This document shows positions 34,550 through 43,374 of a DNA stretch of 64,000 nucleotides, piece by piece. Within the stretch, counting starts at the first letter, position 1; every line of letters starts with the position of its first letter. This stretch comes from Colwellia marinimaniae. Lineage in GTDB: Bacteria; Pseudomonadota; Gammaproteobacteria; Enterobacterales; Alteromonadaceae. The notes under the pieces were generated by a model. The model worked only from the letters and a program-made list of their open reading frames with translations. It made no database searches and was not told the origin of the DNA. The stretch covers positions 1 to 64,000 of the forward strand of contig NZ_BDQM01000016.1 of NCBI RefSeq assembly GCF_002207865.1, written 5' to 3'. The translations under genes and the position numbers were made by a program.

Positions 34550-34939
34550 ATGAAATTAAGTAAAACCAATCAAAAAATTGATAATAATGTCTGTAAAGCG
34601 TTAACGGTTGCATGTGAGTCTTCTTTGCATGACGTTGCCGGTTTTGTTTGGTTAACCCATAGGGCGAATTACACTAATTTTCCGGCCAGCTTAGTGATCA
34701 CTTGTGTGTTTAATACCGATGAAGAAGTGGCTGCGATGAAAGCAGAGCAGCAAGATGAAGTATTACGCTTGAGTATTCAAAAGCAATTATTAAAAGTGGG
34801 CGTAGTGGTTAAAAATATTAAACAGAGTGTGCACTTTGATAGTGAGGAAGCTTGTCAGCGACAACACCGCGGGGAATGGGCTGATCGCCTAGCATTGAGC
34901 GTAGTAAAACAAAAACCTAATGCTCGACGTGTTCATTAA
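34550..34939 (+). CDS. conserved unknown protein
   Basis: A 129-residue soluble protein starting MKLSKTNQKIDNNVCKALTVACESSLHDVAGFVW. The first half has a strand/helix mix with YTNFPASLVITCVFNTDEEV, followed by a helix VLRLSIQKQLLKVGVVVKNIKQSV and a basic C-terminus. No membrane segment, signal or metal-binding motif is seen, and I do not recognise a family. It lies divergent from yegD with a 120-bp gap. Codon use is like that of neighbours, so it is probably a native gene. Confidence 0.7.
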   Translation: MKLSKTNQKIDNNVCKALTVACESSLHDVAGFVWLTHRANYTNFPASLVITCVFNTDEEVAAMKAEQQDEVLRLSIQKQLLKVGVVVKNIKQSVHFDSEEACQRQHRGEWADRLALSVVKQKPNARRVH

Positions 34940-35401
34940 GAGGAGTCTTTAATATAGGGTAATAATAGCTTCAAAGATGATAATCTTTCTTGATTATTAA
35001 TAGCTATTGATAGTAAGGAATTGAACACATCTACCAGCCTAATTTTTTATCACCAAGCTATAGTTGCATGATAATTAAAATAATTGAGTAGAATATTTTA
35101 GGTTGTGTTTCTAACTCAACTTGGTGCGCTTTGCGGAAGTTAGCTTAAAAATATTTGCGATATATTTTCTAATAAATATTTTATGTCATGTTACTGAGCC
35201 GGCTCAGTAATAAGCTGTTAAAGCTCTCTCATATTCCACTGTATTAATCATATATCTGTAGTAATGAACAAAGTCTTTGTATGTAGTTAGTAGATCTACT
35301 ATTATGTAGTTATTGAACGGGTTGTTTTGTAGTTAATGCTTTATGTGTGTGTGCTTAATTAATTATAAAAACAATCACTTATGTGGCTTTGGTGTAGATA
35401 A
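34940..35401. other. 462-bp region before fic with palindrome and cassette-like edge
   Basis: No gene. Two points stand out. A 20-bp perfect palindrome TTACTGAGCCGGCTCAGTAA lies at 35191-35210, and a TAATAAGCTGTTAA junction overlaps it at 35208-35221. The stretch after 35222 is A+T rich with repeated TGTAGTTA-like words. The part left of 35190 shows nothing further. Confidence 0.5.
35208..35221 (+). other. collapsed attC-like junction (copy 3)
   Basis: TAATAAGCTGTTAA differs from the two copies near 1.6 and 1.9 kb only in its last base. It begins in the right arm of the 20-bp palindrome. The GTTAAAG at 35217-35223 would be the left boundary of the fic cassette, whose right boundary is the attC at 36548. 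Confidence 0.5.
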
Positions 35402-36544
35402 ATGAATAGCAGAAACGAGTTTAACCTCAGAGTGGTTAGTCCAAGTTTTGATTCTGAGTTGACAGATTCTTTGATTGAGTTAAATCATTTAAGAAAATTA
35501 AAATTACAAGGTACAACAGCCCCTTGGATATTTTTTCAATTAAAACATATATTTCATATTTTGGAGAGTGTGGGGTCTGCAAGGATTGAAGGAAATAGAA
35601 CTACGATTTCAGAATATATTGAAAGAAAAATCGAAAATAAAGAAAGATCGAACGAAAGGTTTTCAGAGATTGCAAATGTTGAAGCTGCTATGGAATTTAT
35701 TGAAGATAGCATTAGTGAGGGGACTGAATTCACTCACCACTTTATTAAACAGTTGCACCAGTTAGTCGTTGGAGAATTAACCGACGAAGGCGATCGAACT
35801 CCAGGTGCTTATAGAACTTGGAATGTAGAAATATCTCAGTCTGATCATACGCCACCGGATCATATTCAAGTTCAATCGTATATGGACGAATTTATTGACT
35901 TTATCAATCAAGATGGAGCGGATAAATACGATTTATTAAAAACTGCTATAGCACACCATAGGTTCACTTGGATTCACCCTTTTGGAAATGGTAACGGCAG
36001 AGTCGTAAGATTGCTTACTTATGCTTTAATGATTAAGTATGGTTTCAATGTCAAAGATGGAAAGATTATTAACCCAACGGCAGTCTTTTGCAATGATAGA
36101 GACAAGTATTATGAACGTTTGTCTGAAGCTGATTTAGGTACTGATGAAAGCTTATTAAATTGGTGTGACTACGTATTAACCGGAATTTTAGAAGAAGTAA
36201 CTAAAGTTAATAAACTGCTAGATTTTGACTTTCTATATAAGAATATTCTAGTGCCTACTATTAGCTTAGGTGCGGAAAGAGGATATCTTAATAAAGAAGA
36301 AGCAAAGGTTTTGAATATAGGAATATTAAAACAAAGCTTCAAGGCAAGTGAACTTGATGAAGCACTTGAAGGTTTAACTAGTCGACAGAGAACACATCTT
36401 CTATCAAAGATGAAAGAATCTGGGTTTATTAGACCATTAAAAGAGAATGGTCGAACTTATTACGTTAGTTTCATGAATAACTTTCTAATGAGGAGTCTTA
36501 TTCAGATACTAGAGAAAGAGAACTTCATTCCAGCTATAGATTAG
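35402..36544 (+). CDS. Fic-domain protein, class II (self-inhibited), with winged-helix C-terminus
   Basis: A 380-residue protein. Fic enzymes attach AMP or related groups to target proteins. The active-site loop is H192-P-F-G-N-G-N-G-R200 in TWIHPFGNGNGRVVRL; the acidic residue usual just before GNGR (binding Mg) is Asn196 here. An inhibitory helix motif S59-A-R-I-E63-G-N lies near the N-terminus, the (S/T)xxxE(G/N) of class II Fic proteins. The C-terminal 80 residues look like a winged-helix (LTSRQRTHLLSKMKESGFIRP). Its stop is 4 bp before an attC and it is A+T rich, so it is most likely a transferred cassette gene. Activity with Asn196 is uncertain. Confidence 0.9.
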   Translation: MNSRNEFNLRVVSPSFDSELTDSLIELNHLRKLKLQGTTAPWIFFQLKHIFHILESVGSARIEGNRTTISEYIERKIENKERSNERFSEIANVEAAMEFIEDSISEGTEFTHHFIKQLHQLVVGELTDEGDRTPGAYRTWNVEISQSDHTPPDHIQVQSYMDEFIDFINQDGADKYDLLKTAIAHHRFTWIHPFGNGNGRVVRLLTYALMIKYGFNVKDGKIINPTAVFCNDRDKYYERLSEADLGTDESLLNWCDYVLTGILEEVTKVNKLLDFDFLYKNILVPTISLGAERGYLNKEEAKVLNIGILKQSFKASELDEALEGLTSRQRTHLLSKMKESGFIRPLKENGRTYYVSFMNNFLMRSLIQILEKENFIPAID

Positions 36545-36547
36545 TCG

Positions 36548-36647
36548 CCTTAACAAGCCATTCAAACGGACAAATTACAGTTGGCTTTTTGTTCGTGCCT
36601 CACTTATTTTAGCCAACTGCAATTTGCCGCTTAATGGGGCGTTATGC
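36548..36647 (+). other. integron attC site 5 (after fic)
   Basis: R'' is CCTTAAC (36548-36554), L'' CATTCAAAC with one extra base, the stem CAGTTGGCT pairs with AGCCAACTG, L' reads GCTTAATGGGGC and R' is GTTATGC (36641-36647). The structure is as at 374-4182 but lies 32 kb away, with ordinary chromosomal genes between. Confidence 0.88.
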
Positions 36648-36681
36648 CTATTAAAAATATAAAAATATAACAAAAAATATA

Positions 36682-36743
36682 ACAGACACCCACTCAAAAA
36701 AAATATAACAGACACCTAAAAATATAACAGACACCCACTCAAA
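36682..36743 (+). repeat. REP cluster upstream of the RAYT gene
   Basis: Two full copies of ACAGACACCCACTCAAA (36682-36698 and 36727-36743) and one truncated copy (36708-36717) lie in tandem, each preceded by AATATA. An inverted copy is downstream of the gene at 37962. They are the REP sequences expected beside a RAYT. Confidence 0.85.
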
Positions 36744-36807
36744 TGGAAATAATGAGTGACTCTACTATGCTTAAATAATCATCAATAAATTTCCATTGAG
36801 AGTTATT

Positions 36808-37782
36808 ATGGCCACGGCAAGAAAACAACAAATAAGCTTAGTTGACACGCCTTATTATCATTGTGTATCTCGTTGTGTTCGGCGGGCATATCTGTGTGGT
36901 GAAGATAAACACACCGGGCAAAGTTATGAACATCGACGTGCTTGGGTCGCCGATAAATTACAGGAGTTAAGTGACGTTTTTGCTATTGATGTCTGTGCTT
37001 ATGCGGTCATGAGTAATCATACCCATTTGGTATTATTTATTGATGAGCAGCAAGCTAAGTCATGGACAATGCATGAAGTGATTAGCCGTTGGCATCGGTT
37101 ATTTAAAGGGACCTTGCTAACGCAACAATATTTACGGGGTGAGCCACTCATTGACACGCTACAACAGGTTGTAAACGAAACCGCCAAGGTTTATCGTCAG
37201 CGCCTGATGGATATCAGTTGGTTTATGCGTATTTTAAATGAAACCATTGCTAAACAAGCCAATCTTGAAGATGGGTGTACCGGCAGGTTTTGGGAAGGAC
37301 GTTTTAAATCTCAAGCCTTGCTTGATGAAGCCGCGTTAATAGCCTGTATGGCTTATGTTGATTTAAATCCAATTAGAGCTAAGAGTGCTAAAACCCCAGA
37401 AACATCGAACTACACCAGTATTCAACGACGGATAAAAGCCGCGATTAAAGGGCAACAAGCCCAACAACTACTGCCCTTTATTGGCAATCCAAGAAAGAAC
37501 ATGCCTACAGGTTTACCGTTTGAATTAAGTGACTATATACAATTACTTGATGTAACAGGTCGCTGTATTCGAGCCGATAAACGCGGTTATATTGACAAAG
37601 CCCAACCTGAAATATTAACCCGCTTAGGCATTAGTACCCAAAACTGGTTAGTATTAACTACACAATTTAGACAATGTTTTCATGGTGCCGTGGGAAGGAC
37701 ACAAGCACTAACGGATTTTTGTCAGCATCAACATTTAAAGAAACGCGCTACGGTGTCAATTTGCCAAAAGTTACTTGCTTAA
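36808..37782 (+). CDS. REP-associated tyrosine transposase (RAYT, IS200/Y1_Tnp-like)
   Basis: A 324-residue single-strand transposase from ATG 36808, with a GAGAG ribosome-binding stretch. It has the Y1 fold: VDTPYYHCVSRCVRRAYLCGED at the N-terminus, then AYAVMSNHTHLVLFIDE containing the HUH histidine motif (H-T-H), and GRFWEGRFKSQALLDEAALIACMAYVDLNPIRAK carrying the RAYT-type FWEGRFKSQ. The catalytic tyrosine should lie in the ACMAYVDLNP helix. Such enzymes recognise and move REP sequences as single strands. It lies between two attC sites and REP copies, and its C-terminal extension is longer than in short RAYTs. Confidence 0.93.
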   Translation: MATARKQQISLVDTPYYHCVSRCVRRAYLCGEDKHTGQSYEHRRAWVADKLQELSDVFAIDVCAYAVMSNHTHLVLFIDEQQAKSWTMHEVISRWHRLFKGTLLTQQYLRGEPLIDTLQQVVNETAKVYRQRLMDISWFMRILNETIAKQANLEDGCTGRFWEGRFKSQALLDEAALIACMAYVDLNPIRAKSAKTPETSNYTSIQRRIKAAIKGQQAQQLLPFIGNPRKNMPTGLPFELSDYIQLLDVTGRCIRADKRGYIDKAQPEILTRLGISTQNWLVLTTQFRQCFHGAVGRTQALTDFCQHQHLKKRATVSICQKLLA

Positions 37783-37961
37783 TAATCCATATAACTCATC
37801 GGGATAAATTACTCACTTAAGGCTAGTTGTGTCTTTAATTTGATGAATTCTCTGTTTTTGTCCATTGTTATTAATATTCTATTCGACACCATAAAAATCA
37901 AAGAAAACTCTGCTCAATGTAAATAAGAAACGATGATTTATTGAACTTATGTATTAATTAT
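37783..37961 (+). other. short region between RAYT and inverted REP
   Basis: A+T-rich stretch with no gene. It contains the 3' flank of the RAYT unit up to the inverted REP. Confidence 0.35.
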
Positions 37962-37977
37962 TTTGAGTGGGTGTCTG
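37962..37977 (-). repeat. inverted REP downstream of RAYT
   Basis: TTTGAGTGGGTGTCTG is the inverse of the upstream REP copies. With them it delimits a unit of about 1.3 kb holding the RAYT gene. Confidence 0.85.
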
Positions 37978-37988
37978 GTGATTTTTTT

Positions 37989-38084
37989 CTATAAGTTGTT
38001 CAAACGGACGAAAAACAGTTGGCTTTCGTTCGTTCCGCACTAATTTTAGCCAACTGCAATTTACCGCTTAAAACGGCGTTATCG
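37989..38084 (+). other. integron attC site 6 (after RAYT)
   Basis: R'' reads CTATAAG (37989-37995), altered at the last base as in attC 4. L'' is GTTCAAAC, the stem CAGTTGGCT pairs with AGCCAACTG, and R' is GTTATCG (38078-38084). Its inner part (TTTTAGCCAACTGCAATTT) is identical to that of the attC at 36548, so the two share ancestry. The RAYT unit lies between these sites. TTAGCCCGTTAAC at 38152-38164 may be a remnant of another attC right half. Confidence 0.82.
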
Positions 38085-38195
38085 ATACAAAAGCTAATCC
38101 AAATCAACGTTACAGATTAAAAGCTAATGTCCGTTGTGTGGTAACAGTGCTCCTTAGCCCGTTAACCAGAACATGTTCATTTTCTAGAATTAACT

Positions 38196-38282
38196 AAGAC
38201 AGCCATCGTTATAGTTGCATAACCCTTTAGATTTTAGCTGCTATTTCTTAACTCATAGGCTTAAAATTAAAGTGGCTGTCTT
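38196..38282. repeat. inverted repeat downstream of proA
   Basis: AAGACAGCCA (38196-38205) and TGGCTGTCTT (38273-38282) are perfect inverted arms, with ATTTTAG and CTTAAAAT able to pair inside. The ends may fold as an end-of-transcript structure for proA, or belong to a small mobile element. TTTGTTATATA repeats three times just after it (about 38281-38318). Confidence 0.5.
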
Positions 38283-38322
38283 TGTTATATAGTATTTGTT
38301 ATATATATTTGTTATATATTAT

Positions 38323-39579
38323 TTATGCTCGTACTTGGCCATCACCAAAAACGACGAATTTCTCTGTGGTTAATGCTTCGAGCCCCATAGGACCGTACGC
38401 ATGTAATTTACTGGTTGAGATGCCTATTTCCGAGCCTAAACCTAATTGATTACCATCTGAAAAACGTGAAGAGGCATTGACCATCACTACCGAGGAATTT
38501 ATTTGGCGAATAAATGCTTGGCTACGCGAAATATCTTGGCTGATAATTACTTCAGTATGATCAGAGGTAAACTCATGGATGTGGCTAATGGCCTTATCAA
38601 AACTACGGACCACCTTAACGGCGATTTCTTGCGCTAAATACTCGGCTTGATAATCTTCTTCGGTTGCTAATTCAGCATGAGCAAAATAACCAATACTATT
38701 TTTACAGGCATGTATTTTCACTTGTGCCGCCTCTTCAAGTGCCTTAGCCGCTAATGGCAAAAAGTCGGCACTGATATCTCCATGTACTAAGACCGTTTCA
38801 AAGGCATTACAAGCACTGGGCTTTTGTGTTTTACCGTTCACTAAAATATTAACTGCTTTCGTTAAATCGGCATATTTATCTATGTATAAGTGGCAAACGC
38901 CCTTAAAGTGCTGAATCACTGGGATACGACTATTTTCACTGACATAGCGGATAAGACTTTCGCCGCCACGTGGAATGACTAGATCTATGGTGTCGCTTTG
39001 TTTTAACAATTGCTCAATAACACTACGACTGGTATCCGGTACCACACTGACAATATTTTCATCGACATCATGAGCAATTAATACCTGATGCAAACAGTGA
39101 GCAATTGCTAAGTTGGAGTGAATTGCCTCTGAGCCACCTCGTAAAATCACCGCATTACCCGACTTTATACATAAAGCGGCAGCTTCGGCGGTAACATTGG
39201 GCCGTGCTTCGTAAATCATGGCAATAACACCAAGAGGGATACGCATTTTACCGACTTGAATACCGTTCGGGCGTAATGAGAGCTTATCAATACCACCGAT
39301 AGGATCGGCTAAGGCAACAATTTCACGTATAGCGGCAGCAATTTCTTTAATGCCTTGCGCTGTTAATACCAGTCGATCAAGCATGGCTGCTGATAAACCT
39401 TTCTCTTTACCGGCGGCAATATCTTTACTATTTTCTTTAATAATAATGTCGCTATTATTTTCAATAGCCGTGGCCAGGGCATTTAACAAGGTGTTTTTTT
39501 TACTGCTGTTAAGTTGTGCCGCAACTCTGCTGGCTATTTTAGCCTTGTGTGCCATGGTGGCGATATTAAAGTCGGTCAT
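38323..39579 (-). CDS. proA: gamma-glutamyl phosphate reductase
   Basis: A 418-residue enzyme of proline synthesis, reducing glutamyl 5-phosphate with NADPH. Aldehyde-dehydrogenase-like features: VTAEAAALCIKSGNAVILRGGSEA in the cofactor domain, and the catalytic Cys in NGKTQKPSACNAFETVLVH. It ends with the typical GPMGLEALTTEKFVVFGDGQVRA. It follows proB by 79 bp on the same strand, the usual proBA operon. Confidence 0.96.
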   Translation of the reverse strand: MTDFNIATMAHKAKIASRVAAQLNSSKKNTLLNALATAIENNSDIIIKENSKDIAAGKEKGLSAAMLDRLVLTAQGIKEIAAAIREIVALADPIGGIDKLSLRPNGIQVGKMRIPLGVIAMIYEARPNVTAEAAALCIKSGNAVILRGGSEAIHSNLAIAHCLHQVLIAHDVDENIVSVVPDTSRSVIEQLLKQSDTIDLVIPRGGESLIRYVSENSRIPVIQHFKGVCHLYIDKYADLTKAVNILVNGKTQKPSACNAFETVLVHGDISADFLPLAAKALEEAAQVKIHACKNSIGYFAHAELATEEDYQAEYLAQEIAVKVVRSFDKAISHIHEFTSDHTEVIISQDISRSQAFIRQINSSVVMVNASSRFSDGNQLGLGSEIGISTSKLHAYGPMGLEALTTEKFVVFGDGQVRA

Positions 39580-39658
39580 CTTGCTACTCTTTCGAAAAGT
39601 TGTTTTAAGTATTTATGGGTAATTATAAAGTGGCTTATAAGGCTCTTTACCATGCTCT

Positions 39659-40756
39659 TTATAAAATAACCATATCATCGCGGTGTACTACTACATCACC
39701 TTGGTCATGGCCTAAAATAGTGCTGATATCGTTACTATGTTTACCCATAATTCGTTTTAAATCATGATAGCTATATAACGAAATACCTTTCGCGATTACG
39801 GCATTATTTTGTGCATCAATAAGCTCGACCGCATCGCCGGCTTTGAATTCTTTTGTTACCGATTTTATGCCAGCAGGTAATAGAGAGGCGCCTTTATTAA
39901 CTAAGGCATTAACGGCGCCTGGGTCTAGGCTAATGATACCTTGGCTTTTTAAGGTATGTTTGAGCCAGTGTTTTTTTGCGCGAATAATATCTTTATCTGC
40001 GGCAAAACGAGTACCTGGATTAACTTTAGCTAACAGAGAGCTAAATACCTCACTTTTGGTACCGTTGATAATATAGGTATTGATGCCGTGTTCAACCGCT
40101 TTTTCTGCGGCTTGGATTTTGGTTTTCATACCACCAGTCGCCAAATGATTACGACTGGTGCCGGCCATGGCATAAATTTCATCAGTAATCTTATCAATAT
40201 TAGGAATTAATACCGCATCATCATGGATTTTTGGGTCTTTGGTAAAAACGCCATCTATATCACTTAAGATGAATAAACTGTCGGCTTCACATACCTGAGC
40301 AACTAAAGCCGCAAGGTTGTCATTATCGCCTATGGTAAGATCTTTAGTGGTGACGGTGTCATTTTCATTAACGATAGGCAGTATACCGTTGGCCAATTGA
40401 ATTTTAATGGTTTCTTGGATGCTGACAAAACGTTTTCTATCGGTTAAATCTTCTTGGGTGACCAGTATCTGGCTACAAGGGCTATCAAAAAATCGCTGCC
40501 AATTAGCCATCATTTGCATCTGACCAACACTTGCCATGGCCTTTTTAGTGGCGACAGAGAGCTTTGGTGAACCATGATGAATAAGAGCACGGCCAGCTGC
40601 GACACCGCCAGAGGAAACTAAAATGATCTCTTTACCTTGTTGTTGGCATTTAGTAATAAATTGCGCAATTGCTAAGATATATTGGCCACTACAACCATCG
40701 CTAGTGGGTGCAACTAAGGCACTACCAACCTTGATTACGGCTCTATGAAAGTTCAT
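39659..40756 (-). CDS. proB: glutamate 5-kinase
   Basis: A 365-residue enzyme with an amino-acid kinase domain (VIKVGSALVAP, VSSGGVAAGRALI, PIVNENDTVTTKDLTIGDNDNLAALVA, MKTKIQAAEKAVEHGI) and a C-terminal PUA domain (from about residue 275). It makes glutamyl 5-phosphate, the first and usually proline-inhibited step. Length matches E. coli ProB. It leads the proBA unit. The 349 bp upstream hold no recognisable leader. Confidence 0.96.
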   Translation of the reverse strand: MNFHRAVIKVGSALVAPTSDGCSGQYILAIAQFITKCQQQGKEIILVSSGGVAAGRALIHHGSPKLSVATKKAMASVGQMQMMANWQRFFDSPCSQILVTQEDLTDRKRFVSIQETIKIQLANGILPIVNENDTVTTKDLTIGDNDNLAALVAQVCEADSLFILSDIDGVFTKDPKIHDDAVLIPNIDKITDEIYAMAGTSRNHLATGGMKTKIQAAEKAVEHGINTYIINGTKSEVFSSLLAKVNPGTRFAADKDIIRAKKHWLKHTLKSQGIISLDPGAVNALVNKGASLLPAGIKSVTKEFKAGDAVELIDAQNNAVIAKGISLYSYHDLKRIMGKHSNDISTILGHDQGDVVVHRDDMVIL

Positions 40757-41105
40757 TTTATCTCCTATTTTTGTTGATTATTTGAGTATGCGATAAACTG
40801 AGTAAAAACTCAATTATTAACGGTGATTAGGTAAAGTTGCAAGTGTGAAAAGTATGTTTTTAGCTGTTTAATAACGTATATGCAGCTAAGCATGCATTTT
40901 ATCCCTTTATTTTAACTAAAAAAGTGCAAAGAAAGACCGATAAAAAAAAAGCGATCATTTTTCACCCATGCGTGATTTATACTGATAGCGTTATATTAAA
41001 ATGAATTGCCTTAAGAAGTGAGAATAAAAAAATATAATTTATAGCTAAATCATGATTAAATAACGTAATCCGTGTGACTTATCTATTATTAGTAATTATT
41101 AAGAT
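40757..41105. promoter_or_regulatory. divergent promoter region, proB / acyltransferase
   Basis: No gene seen. A+T rich with AAAAAAAAAGCGATCATTTTTCACC-like runs. It should contain promoters for both divergent genes, but I cannot assign -10/-35 boxes with confidence. Confidence 0.3.
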
Positions 41106-42005
41106 ATGCTAAATTTTTTACCCGCAAAATTGATCGGTTTTTTATCTTTTTCTCTCTATATATTTAATACTATATTTTGGCTCTTGCCTATTTTAGTGTT
41201 TTCAATGTTTAAAGCATTAATACCATTGCGTTTTTCTAAACAGTTTTTTAGTTACTTACTCGACATGATGGCGAGTAATTGGGTAGCGACCAATAGTGTA
41301 ATTCAAAAAGTATTCACTAAAACCACCATAGTGATAACTGGATTAGAAGAACTTAAAATTAAGGACTGGTATTTGGTGTTAGCAAACCATCAAAGCTGGG
41401 TTGATATTGTCGTTTTACAACGGGCTTTACATGGCCATATTCCATTTTTGAAATTTTTCTTAAAAAGAGAGCTTATTTACGTACCACTATTGGGCTTAGC
41501 TTGGTGGGCACTTGATTTTCCTTTTCTGAAGCGCTATAGCCAAGCTTTTTTAAAGAAGAACCCTCATTTACGTGGTAAAGATTTAGCAACGACCAGAAAA
41601 GCCTGTGCTAAGTTTAAACACAAACCTGTTAGTGTGATGAACTTTATTGAAGGTACTCGCTTCACTGAGAATAAGCATGATAAGCAAGGTTCACCCTTTA
41701 AATATTTACTGAAACCTAAATCAGGTGGTATCTCTTTTGTATTGGATGCCATGGGCGAGCATTTAACTAAAATTGTTGATGTTACTATTTATTACCCGGA
41801 CGGCATCCCTAATTTTAGTGATTTTGTCTGCGGGGAAGTAGAAAGGGTGCATATTGAAGTACATGTTTTGGATATTCGTAGTGCCTTAGGGCATATCGAC
41901 TTTTCAGATCGTAATGATAAAATTGCTTTTCAAAAGTGGTTAACTCAATTTTGGCATGAGAAAGATGCTCGTCTTGAAAAAATTAGCCAGCAGTATAACG
42001 ATTAA
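41106..42005 (+). CDS. 1-acyl-sn-glycerol-3-phosphate acyltransferase-like (YihG family)
   Basis: A 299-residue membrane-bound acyltransferase. A hydrophobic N-terminus (about 10-40) precedes the catalytic H-x4-D box in VLANHQSWVDIVVLQ, and later blocks FLKRELIYVPLLGLAWWALDFPFLKR and FIEGTRFTENKH (the EGTR substrate block). This is the pattern of YihG, a PlsC homologue that adds unusual acyl chains to lysophosphatidic acid. It lies just before the mechanosensitive channel gene, 71 bp apart, and may be co-transcribed with it. Confidence 0.92.
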   Translation: MLNFLPAKLIGFLSFSLYIFNTIFWLLPILVFSMFKALIPLRFSKQFFSYLLDMMASNWVATNSVIQKVFTKTTIVITGLEELKIKDWYLVLANHQSWVDIVVLQRALHGHIPFLKFFLKRELIYVPLLGLAWWALDFPFLKRYSQAFLKKNPHLRGKDLATTRKACAKFKHKPVSVMNFIEGTRFTENKHDKQGSPFKYLLKPKSGGISFVLDAMGEHLTKIVDVTIYYPDGIPNFSDFVCGEVERVHIEVHVLDIRSALGHIDFSDRNDKIAFQKWLTQFWHEKDARLEKISQQYND

Positions 42006-42076
42006 CTATTTAATAAAACTGAGCGCTTGCTGCCAGCGAGTCAATTCACTTAGCCAGACTATGACCGGAAACCTAT

Positions 42077-43348
42077 ATGAATGAACTGATCAGTATTTGG
42101 TTAAGTGAGCAAGGCCTTAGCGCTAAATATTTAGCCAGTGGCGCCATTAGCCTAGGCATCTGCTTAATATTTTTGCTTGCCGCGCTAAGTTATTATCTGG
42201 CAAAACATCAAGTATTAGCGTTGATAAACAAGGTCATTATTAATAGCAAAAACACCTGGGATGACACCTTGATGGAGCATGGCGTATTGAGTCGAATGGC
42301 CTTGCTGTTGCCGTTAGTGTTAGTACTTTTTTTAACCCCACTTATTATAGACACTAGCAGTGTCGCTAGTACCTTACTTATGCTATTTAGTAAGGTATTG
42401 CTTACCTTTCAAATATCTCGTTGTATTAGCGCCTTGCTAAATGTCAGTAAAAATATATACCAAGAAAGTGCCAAACAACGTTTTTTACCGTTAAGTGCTA
42501 TTATTCAAATCATCAAATTAGCCTTATATTTAGTGACTGCTATTGTCATTCTTTCGCTTATTATAAACAAGTCACCGGTTTATTTACTCAGTGGCTTAGG
42601 GGCTTTAACCGCGGTTTTATTGTTGGTTTTTCAAGATACCATTAAAGGTTTGGTGGCCAGTATTCAAATATCAGCGAACCGCATGGTGGTTGCCGGTGAT
42701 TGGATTGAATTACCTAAATATGGTGCCGATGGTGATGTCATAGAAATTGGTTTAAGTACGGTTAAAATAGAGAATTTTGATAAAACCATTACCACGGTAC
42801 CAACTTACGCCTTGATTAGTGACTCTTTCAAGAACTGGCGTAATATGTATAACACTGGCGGGCGCCGTATTAAGCGCACGATTATTATTGATATCGGCAG
42901 TATTGGTTTTTATAGCGCAGCACAAATAAATAAGCTGACTAATGCCCACTTATTACAGGGTTATCTCAGTGATAAAAAGCAAGAACTCGCGAAAAATGAG
43001 CAAGATAATAATAGTGAACAAGAGAGTAATAGTGATGAAGTTGAGCAATCGTTGCATTCACTCAATAATCGACAGCTGACTAATATCGGTACTTTTCGTG
43101 CTTATATCACCAAGTACTTACAACAAAATAGTTGTATCCGTGATGACCTAACCTGTATGGTCAGACAGCTGGCTGCCACGGAAACTGGACTACCTTTAGA
43201 AATATACTGTTTTGCTAATACCACAAATTGGCCTGAATATGAGGCTATCCAAGCCGATATTTTTGATCATCTTTTTGCCATTGCACCACAGTTTGATTTA
43301 CGTATTTTCCAGCACCCAAGTGGTTATGATTGGCAAAAAAACGCATAA
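42077..43348 (+). CDS. mechanosensitive ion channel, YbdG/MscM-like
   Basis: A 423-residue protein with about five hydrophobic segments in the first 190 residues. The MscS-type pore helix and beta domain follow (LLSGLGALTAVLLLVFQDTIKGLVASIQIS, then RMVVAGDWIELPKYGADGDVIEIGLSTVKIENFDKTITTVPTY). A long charged loop rich in Asp/Asn/Ser (DNNSEQESNSDEVEQ) comes at about 310-330, which lengthens the cytoplasmic part relative to MscS. The fold and the GADGDVIEIGLSTVK motif fit YbdG. It protects against osmotic down-shock. Confidence 0.92.
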   Translation: MNELISIWLSEQGLSAKYLASGAISLGICLIFLLAALSYYLAKHQVLALINKVIINSKNTWDDTLMEHGVLSRMALLLPLVLVLFLTPLIIDTSSVASTLLMLFSKVLLTFQISRCISALLNVSKNIYQESAKQRFLPLSAIIQIIKLALYLVTAIVILSLIINKSPVYLLSGLGALTAVLLLVFQDTIKGLVASIQISANRMVVAGDWIELPKYGADGDVIEIGLSTVKIENFDKTITTVPTYALISDSFKNWRNMYNTGGRRIKRTIIIDIGSIGFYSAAQINKLTNAHLLQGYLSDKKQELAKNEQDNNSEQESNSDEVEQSLHSLNNRQLTNIGTFRAYITKYLQQNSCIRDDLTCMVRQLAATETGLPLEIYCFANTTNWPEYEAIQADIFDHLFAIAPQFDLRIFQHPSGYDWQKNA

Positions 43349-43374
43349 AATAATTCATACAATTAGAGTGAAAG

